This document shows positions 1 through 6,607 of a stretch of DNA of 11,966 nt, piece after piece. The notes beneath the pieces are model-generated. The model ran no database searches, was not told where the DNA came from, and was given only the letters and a program-made list of their open reading frames with translations. The stretch is from NCBI GenBank assembly GCA_903970295.1, contig CAJCHQ010000308.1, positions 1 through 11,966 of the forward strand, written 5' to 3'. The number at the start of each line of letters is the position of its first letter. The first letter of the stretch is position 1. Source of the stretch: Bryobacterales bacterium (GTDB taxonomy: Bacteria; Cyanobacteriota; Vampirovibrionia; Obscuribacterales; Obscuribacteraceae). Made by a program: the position numbers and the translations under genes.

Positions 1-364
1 TGTGGCTCAGCCAACCGACACTCCTGCTCCAGTGACTCCGCCTCCCACCGCCGCGGACACTCCAGCTCCTGTAGCAACTCCAGATCCGATCGCTGCCGAT
101 ACTTCCGCCGCTGCAGCGACTCCAGCTGCAACGGCTGCTGATACTTCCGCTGCTGCAGCGACTCCAGCTGCATCCGCTGCCGATACTTCCGCTGTTGCAG
201 CCGCAGCTCCGACCGCTGCGGACAGCGCGGCATCAGCTTCCGCCACCACGGGGCTTGACACCTCGCTTGCTGGCGATACGACTATCGACGCGTCAGCGCT
301 AGCATCCCTAAACCTTTCCGACCTGGATTATATGGCTTATGATTTCAGCGAGAATTATGGATAA
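1..364 (+). CDS. C-terminal part of Ala/Thr/Pro-rich repeat protein (5' truncated by window edge)
   Basis: The frame is open from the left edge to a TAA at 362-364, giving about 120 visible residues. A GTG at position 2 is in frame, but nothing upstream can be inspected, so the real start probably lies outside the window. Residues 17-73 are near-identical 13-14-residue units beginning AADT (AADTSAAAATPAAT and variants). The tail is less biased and acidic, ending LSDLDYMAYDFSENYG. Composition is almost entirely Ala, Thr, Pro, Asp and Ser, typical of an extended linker, stalk or cell-surface spacer; no catalytic motif is visible. It converges on the photolyase gene with a 59-nt gap in which I see no clear terminator. 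Function is not recognised; the reading frame itself is well supported because the repeat stays in phase and the tail is non-repetitive. Confidence 0.6.
   Translation, partial: VAQPTDTPAPVTPPPTAADTPAPVATPDPIAADTSAAAATPAATAADTSAAAATPAASAADTSAVAAAAPTAADSAASASATTGLDTSLAGDTTIDASALASLNLSDLDYMAYDFSENYG
50..235 (+). repeat. In-frame 42-nt tandem repeat encoding AADT...ATP units
   Basis: Units start at about 50, 92, 134 and 176, with a partial unit at 215. The period is 42 nt (14 codons), with one 39-nt unit. The second and third units are nearly identical at DNA level, which indicates recent duplication or slippage. The repeat is wholly coding and its period is a multiple of three, so unit gain or loss keeps the frame. 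Confidence 0.8.
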
Positions 365-423
365 TGAATAACTTGAAAGCCCTATGTTGATCAGCGATAT
401 GAAAAATTTTGTACACATTCGCT

Positions 424-2097
424 CTAATCGACTGGCATTGTCGATGGATGTAATTTTCGTCCATGCCGGAGTTCGTTGATTACATGCACGGCAATCTTCT
501 TGTCTTTCAGTTTGAGATTGGCTGCGCGCTTGGCGAGCGAATTGTAAGGCATGTTCAGCCTTTGATTACCTGATAATTGATCGGCATGGCGCTCGAGATA
601 TTGCCAATACATCGGAGTGATCGGACAGTTTTTGGCTGGGTCAAAGGCGCAATTGCGGCAGTAGTTACTCATTCTATTGATATACGCTGCACCGCACACA
701 TACGGTTTTGTCGTCGCCATGTTTTCTACAGAGAAGGTGCTCATTGCCAGAACATTCGGTTCCACGACCCAATCATACGCATCGGTATAAGCAACCCAAA
801 ACCAGTCGGTCAATTCGCGTGGCTCAACATCCATGAGGGCGGCAATGTTGGACAACACCATCAAGCGAGTGATGTGATGGCTCCAGCCTTCCTGCCAGAC
901 GGTGGCAACGATGTGGTCCAAACAATGAAGTCCCGACTCCACCCCCCAGTAAGCAGGAGGCAAGGGATTGTGCGAATCGAGCTGCGAGGGCATGGCGCCG
1001 CCATCGGGATCGTCGGGACTTTGCTCTTTTAGCCAGGATTTGCCGGTCCATAATTTGTAGCCTCCATCTCCAGGCTGATCGGATACCGCCATCCTTTTTT
1101 CCCCAATCTTACGGAAGCCATCGGTGTTGGCGTGAATGTGGTGCATGTATTCGCGCCACCCGACAATCTGGCGGATGAAGCCCTCGCGGCTGGCGAGCGG
1201 CAATTCAATCATCTCGAGAACATCATTCAAGATCTGGGAGGGGAGCAATCTATTGATGTTCAGCAAAGTCGAAACACGAGTGTGAAAGAGACCACTGGAG
1301 GCGGTTGACATGGCGTCTTCGTAGGGGCCAAAGGAAGCGAGGCAATAATCTTTCGCCCAGCTCCACATTAACTCGGCATCACTTGCGGTGGCAGGTAGAG
1401 TGTGCAAATCTAATTGCCCGGGGTGGCGGGAAAACTTCTTTTCGATTAATTCACCGACCTCGTTCTTTATGTCGTCCAGGGCGAAAGTTTGGCGTGGTGG
1501 CGCCGGCGGTGAGCCATCCCACCGTTGGCGATTTTCACTATCGAAACTGAGCTTACCGCCGGCGAATTTGCCATCTTGCATGAGAATATTCAGTTTTTGT
1601 CTTGTCTTGCGATAAAAGACGTCCATACGCCACGGCAACTTTGGCAAGAATTTGTTGAAGTCATCGGCGGTCGTCAGCCAACCTTCATGTGGAATTTCCT
1701 GGAGCCGGCCGCTGTCATATAAGGGTTGCAGATCGACACGCAATTCGTGCTCGGCAGGCGTCATCACGCGAATGGTGCCGAATTCTTCCGGTACCTGATC
1801 AAAAGCACTTCGGTACGGACCATTGCTGACCAGATGCAAAACCGCGACACCTCGCCTGGCCTGCTCGATCGCGAAGTGTCGCAGATTAGCAAGGATGATC
1901 GCCAACTTTTGCTTATGATAGGGACGCCGGGACGGCTTCCACGGATTTTCGACGACGATAATGCCTAATTCAGACGCCGGTTCTCTAGATAGCGGACCGA
2001 TTTGATCAGAAAGCTGATCGTAAGGAATGAATAGCCAGCGCCTGTGCGCGGGGTCGGTGTTTGCGTCATCCAGTAATTGGCGGAACTTCGATTTCAC
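424..2097 (-). CDS. FeS-type bacterial photolyase/cryptochrome (PhrB/CryB-like, deoxyribodipyrimidine photolyase-related)
   Basis: The protein has 557 residues and belongs to the cryptochrome/photolyase superfamily, in the FeS-BCP clade (COG3046). Known members bind FAD, a ribolumazine antenna and a 4Fe-4S cluster, and repair (6-4) photoproducts with light. Residues 19-180 form the Rossmann-like antenna domain with the clade's DQLS motif. The FAD half carries FGPYEDAM, LFHTRVSTLLN and HHITRLMVLSN (His407-His408). Cys392, Cys480, Cys483 and Cys491 match the four cluster ligands; the 88-residue spacing from first to second equals that in Agrobacterium PhrB. The loop between the third and fourth Cys is about five residues shorter than usual. 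The start is a GTG with no ATG for over 100 codons, and the GAGGAG upstream (17-nt spacing) is too far to be an ideal ribosome site. The 18 residues before the core are an atypical extension. It follows the DUF2252 gene on the same strand, 103 nt away. Repair activity versus a cryptochrome-like signalling role cannot be told from sequence alone. Confidence 0.93.
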   Translation of the reverse strand: MKSKFRQLLDDANTDPAHRRWLFIPYDQLSDQIGPLSREPASELGIIVVENPWKPSRRPYHKQKLAIILANLRHFAIEQARRGVAVLHLVSNGPYRSAFDQVPEEFGTIRVMTPAEHELRVDLQPLYDSGRLQEIPHEGWLTTADDFNKFLPKLPWRMDVFYRKTRQKLNILMQDGKFAGGKLSFDSENRQRWDGSPPAPPRQTFALDDIKNEVGELIEKKFSRHPGQLDLHTLPATASDAELMWSWAKDYCLASFGPYEDAMSTASSGLFHTRVSTLLNINRLLPSQILNDVLEMIELPLASREGFIRQIVGWREYMHHIHANTDGFRKIGEKRMAVSDQPGDGGYKLWTGKSWLKEQSPDDPDGGAMPSQLDSHNPLPPAYWGVESGLHCLDHIVATVWQEGWSHHITRLMVLSNIAALMDVEPRELTDWFWVAYTDAYDWVVEPNVLAMSTFSVENMATTKPYVCGAAYINRMSNYCRNCAFDPAKNCPITPMYWQYLERHADQLSGNQRLNMPYNSLAKRAANLKLKDKKIAVHVINELRHGRKLHPSTMPVD

Positions 2098-2128
2098 GCC
2101 GTCAATTCTAGCGGCTCCTCATTTTTTT

Positions 2129-2212
2129 TCACGCCTCGAGTTTCTTTTCACGTCTCGAGTTCTTCATGCCTCGAGTCATTTTTCACACCGCAGTTCTGCG
2201 TCATGCCTCGAA
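2129..2212 (-). repeat. CTCGAGGC direct repeats between DUF2252 and photolyase genes
   Basis: Read on the minus strand, the motif (C)TCGAGGC(A/G)TGA occurs four times with small changes: centred near 2208 (overlapping the last codons and TGA stop of the DUF2252 gene), near 2172, 2156 and 2137. Three copies contain the palindrome CTCGAG (2135-2140, 2154-2159, 2170-2175). Spacings between those three are 19 and 16 nt. Because the copy at 2208 includes the stop codon and the spacer copies reproduce it, the array looks like duplication of the 3' end of the upstream gene. It lies immediately upstream of the photolyase start, in sense orientation. Confidence 0.7.
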
Positions 2213-3754
2213 TTGAGCTTTCACTGTGCCGGCTTTGACCGCTTCGGTCAGGGCGGCGAAGTCGAGCTCGTTCTGCTGCGCATATTTCGAGGAAAACTCA
2301 TAAATCGCCTGGGCAAATTTTTGCCCTTTGCCGATGTAGCCGGCAATGATCGCCGCGTCTCCGGAGCGGGCGTGGGCACTGGCTAACGCCAGGGCGCAAT
2401 TCTCTGCGTAATCGAGCATGTTGGCAGCATTGAAAATTTCGACCATCGGTTTGATCTTCACGTCACGCAATTGACGTATGTAGCAGTGACGACCAGAATC
2501 AGCGATTGTGTGACCGAGGAAGATGTCGCTAGCTGATTGCATTAGCCGTTGTCCGAATACAACGCGCTCGCCATGAGACGGAAATGGCGGAAAATCAACA
2601 TATGGTTCCAGAACTGACTGCCGCGCTTCTTTCAATTGCAGAAATAGCGGATCGTTCTCAGCAGCGAAAAAGAGACCGATCGTGCAATACGTGCCGACGC
2701 TTCCCACACCCACAACTTTGATAGCAGTGTCTACCAACTCATAGCGATCGAGCAAAACCCGCCGCTCGAGCGGCAAAGATTCGCGATATCGCTCCATGGC
2801 GTGGCGCACTTGTTCATCATATTTTGGATGATTCTGTGCATCATGGTGGTAGATGAGCGGTGGATCGTCCTTGATTCTCGGTTGCGCATCGACAACATGC
2901 CCGAGACGCACAAACTCGTGTAAAGAATCTCTTTCTAAAGCCTGACGCAAAGCCTTCCTCTGCTTTCTTTTGAGCAGGGGATCCGCGGTCAAGTCGATAA
3001 GCGACTTGTAGTCCAGGAATGCATACCAGGCGGCAAGTGCCGGCATACCGGACAGCTCACTGAGCTGATTGCGATAACTGTTAACCAGTCGCAATACCGT
3101 CGCACGTGCAGAACTTGCGTTGTGTCCGTTGTGCCTGCTGGCGATGACAAAGCTGGCAGCCAGTCGTTTTAAATCCCATTCCCAGGGCGCCGGAAAAGTT
3201 TCATCGAAGTCGTTGATATCAAATACGATGTTTCGTTCCGGTGTCGCGAAAGCGCCGAAGTTCATGAGATGACAGTCGCCGCAGGCTTGGACAGCGTATC
3301 CGCTCGATGGGGTCTTGGCGAGATCTGCGGCCATGATGATCGATGCGCCCCGATAGAATGCAAATGGGGAGGCGAGCATACGGCCGTATCGGATCGGCAA
3401 CAGTTCCTCGAGTCTACCTTCGCTGGCGGCAACCAGTAGCTTGATCGGGTCTTTTCTGCGCGGACGATCGACTGTGAATTCAGCATGCGATTCGCGAGGG
3501 CACGCCAGGCGAAGAGCGCGCCCTACTTCGAAGCGATCGTTGCGTGTGCGCAAATTCGGTGCCTTTTTCAGATAAGCGGCGTTAATCGGCAGCTTGGAAA
3601 AATCAGGATCCGGCACCGCTACATTTACAGTACCTTCACCTGGTTGTCTTGTTTGACCTGGTTGTTTTGACTTTTTTGCTGGCTTCGTCTGCTTTGGCTG
3701 CTTTACTAGTTTTGCATCTTTTGCTCGTTCAGCTCTCTTTGTCTTCTTCCGCAT
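2201..3754 (-). CDS. DUF2252 family protein (kinase-like fold, function unknown)
   Basis: The protein has 517 residues from the ATG at 3754. All hallmark DUF2252 (COG4320) blocks are present: GRMLASPFAFYRG (about residues 124-136), CGDCHLMNFG (158-167), FDINDFDET (178-186) and WEWDLKRLA (191-199). The GDxHxxN and DFD patterns resemble the catalytic and metal-binding loops of aminoglycoside-phosphotransferase-like kinases, so a small-molecule or protein phosphotransferase is possible, but no substrate is known for the family. The first ~45 residues are Lys/Gln/Pro-rich low complexity, a likely disordered basic tail. The start is chosen at ATG because a GGGGTG Shine-Dalgarno-like run ends 9 nt upstream; an in-frame GTG at 3766 would add four residues. 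It probably heads a unit with the photolyase gene, and its upstream region is the long palindrome-bearing divergent spacer. Family assignment is firm; the role is not known. Confidence 0.93.
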   Translation of the reverse strand: MRKKTKRAERAKDAKLVKQPKQTKPAKKSKQPGQTRQPGEGTVNVAVPDPDFSKLPINAAYLKKAPNLRTRNDRFEVGRALRLACPRESHAEFTVDRPRRKDPIKLLVAASEGRLEELLPIRYGRMLASPFAFYRGASIIMAADLAKTPSSGYAVQACGDCHLMNFGAFATPERNIVFDINDFDETFPAPWEWDLKRLAASFVIASRHNGHNASSARATVLRLVNSYRNQLSELSGMPALAAWYAFLDYKSLIDLTADPLLKRKQRKALRQALERDSLHEFVRLGHVVDAQPRIKDDPPLIYHHDAQNHPKYDEQVRHAMERYRESLPLERRVLLDRYELVDTAIKVVGVGSVGTYCTIGLFFAAENDPLFLQLKEARQSVLEPYVDFPPFPSHGERVVFGQRLMQSASDIFLGHTIADSGRHCYIRQLRDVKIKPMVEIFNAANMLDYAENCALALASAHARSGDAAIIAGYIGKGQKFAQAIYEFSSKYAQQNELDFAALTEAVKAGTVKAQFEA

Positions 3755-3932
3755 TGCTACTGACACCCCAAATCATCATTTTAATGAAGAGACTACACCA
3801 GTGCACGTTCAAAGTCAGTAGGCACATAAGCACCTACGCGTCAAGGACTGCCGGTCACTGCAGCAGACAGCGCCACTGTCAGAGAAGTACGAAATAATCG
3901 ACGACGCTGTTGACGGTGATTTGGCACAGAAG

Positions 3933-3960
3933 TTCAAACGATATCGGTTGAGCACTTCAA
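3933..3960. promoter_or_regulatory. Palindromic operator-like site 1 (CGATATCG core)
   Basis: The 28-nt segment matches 4167-4194 at 26 of 28 positions. It contains the 8-bp palindrome CGATATCG (3939-3946), followed by GGTTGAG(C/T)ACTTCAA in both copies. Compared with site 3 it has A for C at one position, which breaks the left arm of the longer dyad. It is the copy nearest to the DUF2252 gene, about 185 nt upstream of its start. The binding protein is unknown. Confidence 0.5.
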
Positions 3961-4046
3961 ATTAATTACCTCATGCCGTGCCGGTTCCCAAGTGTCAGAA
4001 AATCACGAATTAGCACCGGAGTCGTGGTCAAACTTTGCACATATTG

Positions 4047-4069
4047 GTCCAACCGATATCGGTAGGACG
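4047..4069. promoter_or_regulatory. Palindromic operator-like site 2 (ACCGATATCGGT)
   Basis: There is a 12-bp perfect palindrome at 4052-4063, extended by TCC and GGA flanks into a 20-bp dyad with one mismatched pair. A good -10-like hexamer, TAGAAT (4073-4078), begins 10 nt after the 12-bp palindrome, so a protein bound here would cover the -35/spacer zone of a rightward promoter. No convincing -35 hexamer exists at 16-18 nt spacing, which would suit either an activator-dependent promoter or a chance -10. Confidence 0.5.
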
Positions 4070-4166
4070 TTTTAGAATGACATGTGAATCGCTTTTGAGC
4101 CGTTAGTCAGAAAATCATCAATGTTTTCTGATGCAGTTTTCGACAGCATCTTAGTGAATCTAAGCA

Positions 4167-4194
4167 TTCAACCGATATCGGTTGAGTACTTCAA
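4167..4194. promoter_or_regulatory. Palindromic operator-like site 3, perfect 18-bp palindrome
   Basis: TCAACCGATATCGGTTGA at 4168-4185 is a perfect 18-bp palindrome with no spacer, too tight to fold as a good RNA hairpin but ideal for a dimeric DNA-binding protein. It is the strongest of the three related sites and lies about 210 nt upstream of the TPR gene start. The flanking 3' half (GAGTACTTCAA) is also shared with site 1, so the conserved element is longer than the palindrome. Confidence 0.6.
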
Positions 4195-4380
4195 TTTCAC
4201 TTTCAAATCGTTGTCGATTTTAAGAGTCAGGAAAACATTAAAATTATCGCTAAAAAAAAATCGCCAAATATCCAAGTGCGACACGAGTATCTCGGCTTTG
4301 CTTGGAGCTAGAGCCGATCCAGTGAAGAAACGACGTCCGAAATGTGCCAAAATGTGGTGCAACCCGGCCTAAGTATTGGC

Positions 4381-4385
4381 GAGGA
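4381..4385 (+). promoter_or_regulatory. Shine-Dalgarno site deciding the TPR gene start
   Basis: GAGGA ends 9 nt before an in-frame TTG at 4395-4397. The longer in-frame GTG at 4344 has no purine-rich site at a proper distance, and the 17 codons it would add look non-protein-like before the positively charged pre-membrane segment. Confidence 0.5.
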
Positions 4386-4394
4386 TTATTAGCA

Positions 4395-6020
4395 TTGGAC
4401 CCCCTGCAAACTGAAACTCCTAGCCACAAGTCAGGGCGTAAGTTGATCCTCGCCGGTGTCGCCGGCTTGCTCGGGATTTCGCTCATTTTGGGCGCGCTGC
4501 TGATGTCTCATTTCGGCCCGCACATTCTCGAAGAACGCTGGAAAAATCAACTTCAGGCGGCTATGGATGTTTCGAAAAGCGATGCCGTAAAAGGCAAACA
4601 GATGATCGATCAGACATTCAGCGATGCTCGCGCGGCAAAAGTTTCGAATGACAAATTGATGTCGCTTTACAGAGAATACGCGGGTGTTCTGTACGGCGAG
4701 CAGGAGAAAGAGCTTGGCGATCGACAATTGGAAACAGCGATTTCACTGTGTCCGCAAGAGCCGCCTCCCCAATCGGCCGAAGCTGATCAATTGGCCAATG
4801 CCTATCAGACTAGAGGGTGGGATAGCCATCTGCGATTTTTGAATGGCACGTGGAAGGACCCGGGTGACAAAGATCAAGAGGTGTCTGTGGCAGTCGCTGA
4901 AAAAGCATTCGGTCCCGATCACGAGCAAACTATCAACAAAATCGCCACGTTGGCTTTAATTTACGCCGACTTGAACCAAAAACAAAAAGCCGAAGAGTTG
5001 ATGCAGCGAGCCGTCACCGCGGCTGATACGAAAGAGTCAGCCAGAGGATGCGCTCCTTTTGTTTACTCACTGTTGGCGCGTATGCGGGGCGTTCAGCAAG
5101 ATTATAAGTCCGCAACAGCAGCATATTTGCATGGTAAAAAGCTAGCAAGCAGTGATGAGCAGAGAGAGCGCCTTTGGACCGAGTTCGCCACCGGATTGAG
5201 ACAAGGACATCCTGACAATAATGAAGCAACTGTTCTGGCTTCGGCGCTGCTGGAAAAAGAGAAATTCGCCGAATTAGACCGACTTGCAGACGGGTATCGG
5301 GCATCAAAGGCGGCAAAAGCCAACGGTTTATGGCAGCTCGATGAATTCTATACGGCGGTAGACGGAGCTCGCACACTCGATGAGAAACATTACTTGCAAC
5401 GCATCAGCAAACTGAAAAAATGGTTGGCGCAGAATCCGAGTTCTTTCACAGCCCGCATAGCGATCGCTCAGTGCGACATCTATAACGCCTGGAAAGTTCG
5501 CGTTGGGGAAGATCCGAATCGCTCCGACCTTTTCAGAGATCGGTTGAAAGAAGCGCAGAGTACGATGGATGGAGATGGTGCAACTCACGATAAAGACCCC
5601 GCCGGGCTGGCTACTTACACGCGTTTAGCGGTAGCAGCAGGCAGGCACAAAGAGCAAAGCTTGAGCATCGTTGATGAATGCAACAAACTCTGGCCGACTT
5701 ATTTTGCAATCGATACCTGGGCTTACTATTTCCTGCTCCCGACCTGGTATGGCAACGATCACGACGCCGAGGACTACATCACGTCGCGTTCCGATGCTCT
5801 GGGCGGAGTCAGAGGTGACCAAGAGTACGCGCGACTCGTGTGGTGGGCAGAAGATAATTTGCCAAATCACTTCAAGTCGAAATCTATCAAGTGGGAGCGC
5901 GTCAAAGCTGGTTTCAAGCAGATCTTCAAAGAGTTCCCCGCTGCCATGGAAGCTAAAATCGCCTATATAAAACTGGCTGTGCTATTTGGAGACGACGAGA
6001 GCGCAAAGACTGCGTTTTGA
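4395..6020 (+). CDS. Membrane-anchored TPR-like repeat protein
   Basis: The protein has 541 residues from TTG at 4395 (558 if GTG at 4344 is used). After a short N-terminus with basic SHKSGRK comes a single membrane segment at about residues 17-37 (LILAGVAGLLGISLILGALL), so by the positive-inside rule the long C-terminal part should face the periplasm. The soluble part is helical and repeat-like. The stretch around PDHEQTINKIATLALIYADL and NQKQKAEELMQRAV has a TPR/kinesin-light-chain pattern, and a second such unit contains DYKSATAAYLHGKKLA. A late segment with LLPTWYGNDHDAEDYI resembles the conserved C-terminal block of some DUF4034-type proteins. The likely role is scaffolding of protein-protein contacts; partners are unknown. 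The stop TGA at 6018 follows GCGTTTT, and coherent protein sequence appears in the +1 frame downstream, so the C-terminus may be frameshifted. Confidence 0.85.
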   Translation: MDPLQTETPSHKSGRKLILAGVAGLLGISLILGALLMSHFGPHILEERWKNQLQAAMDVSKSDAVKGKQMIDQTFSDARAAKVSNDKLMSLYREYAGVLYGEQEKELGDRQLETAISLCPQEPPPQSAEADQLANAYQTRGWDSHLRFLNGTWKDPGDKDQEVSVAVAEKAFGPDHEQTINKIATLALIYADLNQKQKAEELMQRAVTAADTKESARGCAPFVYSLLARMRGVQQDYKSATAAYLHGKKLASSDEQRERLWTEFATGLRQGHPDNNEATVLASALLEKEKFAELDRLADGYRASKAAKANGLWQLDEFYTAVDGARTLDEKHYLQRISKLKKWLAQNPSSFTARIAIAQCDIYNAWKVRVGEDPNRSDLFRDRLKEAQSTMDGDGATHDKDPAGLATYTRLAVAAGRHKEQSLSIVDECNKLWPTYFAIDTWAYYFLLPTWYGNDHDAEDYITSRSDALGGVRGDQEYARLVWWAEDNLPNHFKSKSIKWERVKAGFKQIFKEFPAAMEAKIAYIKLAVLFGDDESAKTAF

Positions 6021-6093
6021 TGATTAGAAAATCTTTTCCGAATTCAATGGCAATCCGGTCGCAGAACAAGTGTATCGCTTGTTGAAGTTTTAG
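6018..6093 (+). pseudogene. Apparent frameshifted remnant of the TPR protein C-terminus
   Basis: After the in-frame TGA (6018-6020) the +1 frame reads D-D-stop(TAG 6025-6027) and then KIFSEFNGNPVAEQVYRLLKF before TAG at 6091-6093. This segment looks like an amphipathic helical TPR tail that would follow GDDESAKTAF naturally. One extra T in the TTTT run would explain the frame change, but the TAG at 6025 needs a second change. Either the gene has recently lost its last ~23 codons or the assembly has errors here. Confidence 0.4.
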
Positions 6094-6105
6094 GTGCTAC
6101 CGAAT

Positions 6106-6546
6106 TTAGCGAATCCGAATTGCGTGCGCATTGGTGCCTTTGGATGTGCCATCGAAGGCGATTTGAATCTGAACGCTTTGCCCAGCATCAGTCGGCAGTT
6201 CAGCAAAAGGAGCTGAGGTCTTTATGGCTGCCTGCGCGGCATCATCAATTTGGGGCATACCAGACGATTTCACCATTCTCATATCACTCACCGAGCCATT
6301 CTTCGTTATCTTGAAGGTGATCATTACCTGGCCAATAAATTTTTGCGGAGCCTTCTGCCCGACCTTACTTTGCACAGCGCTCATATATTGACTGAAATCA
6401 GACGACTTTGCCGCTGTAGCGTTCGAATCTACACGAGTGGGGCTCGAGCCGTACTCGGTCACCGCAGGCTGAGGCTGAGCACCAACCGAGCTAAAGAACT
6501 GCGCGACGAAAACATAGCTTAAAATAAATCGACTAGATATATGCAT
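6106..6546 (-). CDS. Secreted TonB C-terminal-domain protein
   Basis: The protein has 146 residues. The start at 6546 is chosen because GGAG at 6555-6558 lies 8 nt upstream and a clean Sec signal peptide follows: MHISSRFILSYVFVAQFF, cleavage after VGA-23. A longer in-frame start at 6669 would bury the signal peptide and overlap the divergent gene. Residues 50-132 are a TonB_C fold: QYMSAVQSKVGQK, then VMITFKITKNGSVSDMRMVKSSG and DDAAQAAIKTSAPFAELP, the usual beta-alpha-beta pattern. TonB energy transducers carry a membrane anchor and a Pro-rich spacer; here there is only a signal peptide and a ~25-residue Ser/Thr/Ala linker. This is therefore a stand-alone periplasmic domain, probably binding another envelope protein or peptidoglycan-related partner rather than coupling to ExbB/ExbD. 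It is divergent from the metallopeptidase gene and converges on the TPR gene. Confidence 0.82.
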   Translation of the reverse strand: MHISSRFILSYVFVAQFFSSVGAQPQPAVTEYGSSPTRVDSNATAAKSSDFSQYMSAVQSKVGQKAPQKFIGQVMITFKITKNGSVSDMRMVKSSGMPQIDDAAQAAIKTSAPFAELPTDAGQSVQIQIAFDGTSKGTNAHAIRIR

Positions 6547-6554
6547 CCTATTCA

Positions 6555-6558
6555 CTCC
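6555..6558 (-). promoter_or_regulatory. Shine-Dalgarno site deciding the TonB_C gene start
   Basis: GGAG (plus-strand CTCC) sits 8 nt before the ATG at 6546-6544 and supports the short start over the upstream in-frame ATG at 6669. Confidence 0.6.
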
Positions 6559-6566
6559 AGAAATCC

Positions 6567-6595
6567 TTAACATCAATTTTAGACTGTTCTCTAAG
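6567..6595 (+). promoter_or_regulatory. Candidate sigma70-like promoter for the metallopeptidase gene
   Basis: TTAACA (6567-6572, 5 of 6 to TTGACA) is followed after 17 nt by TCTAAG (6590-6595), with an alternative -10 TAAGAT at 6592-6597. Transcription would start near 6603, placing the 16-nt repeats in the 5' leader. The -10 lacks the key A at position two, so the call is weak. Confidence 0.3.
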
Positions 6596-6607
6596 ATTCG
6601 ATCTACC

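Larger units (their letters stand above)
3878..4235. repeat. Array of ~115-nt modules: GTCAG box plus CCGATATCGG palindrome, in divergent intergenic region
   Basis: The 3755-4394 gap has no credible gene. Inside it two elements alternate. GTCAGa/gAA-type boxes begin at 3878, 3994, 4106 and 4226 (spacings 116, 112, 120); the 3994 and 4106 copies share GTCAGAAAATCA exactly. Palindromes on CGATATCG are centred near 3942, 4057 and 4176 (spacings 115 and 119). Each palindrome lies 64, 63 and 70 nt after the start of its box. The DNA between these anchors has diverged, so this is either an old tandem duplication in which only the anchors were kept, or a constrained binding array. It sits between divergent starts (DUF2252 at 3754, TPR protein at 4395) and could serve either. 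The rest of the gap holds a weak inverted repeat at 3818-3837 and a run of nine A at 4252-4260. Confidence 0.65.

Noticed and set aside
7..261. Ala-rich open frame on the minus strand opposite the first gene
   Set aside because: Mirror effect of the GC-biased repeat; the plus frame continues into non-repetitive protein and a stop near the next gene, the minus frame does not.
577..1032. Open frame on the plus strand, 151 codons, inside the photolyase gene
   Set aside because: Opposite strand to well-conserved photolyase motifs; translated product shows no protein-like pattern.
3933..4194. Reading the palindromes as CRISPR-like repeats or LacI operators
   Set aside because: Only three copies with unequal flanks and no cas gene; the dyad centre is TA rather than the CG expected for LacI-family sites.
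4121..4372. Small open frame, 83 codons, covering the third palindrome
   Set aside because: It overlaps the repeat array and the start region of the TPR gene, lacks a ribosome site, and its composition is not coherent.
5460..5467. GCGATCGC, the cyanobacterial HIP1 octamer
   Set aside because: I noticed only this occurrence in the window, inside a gene, which is compatible with chance and is not evidence for HIP1 enrichment.
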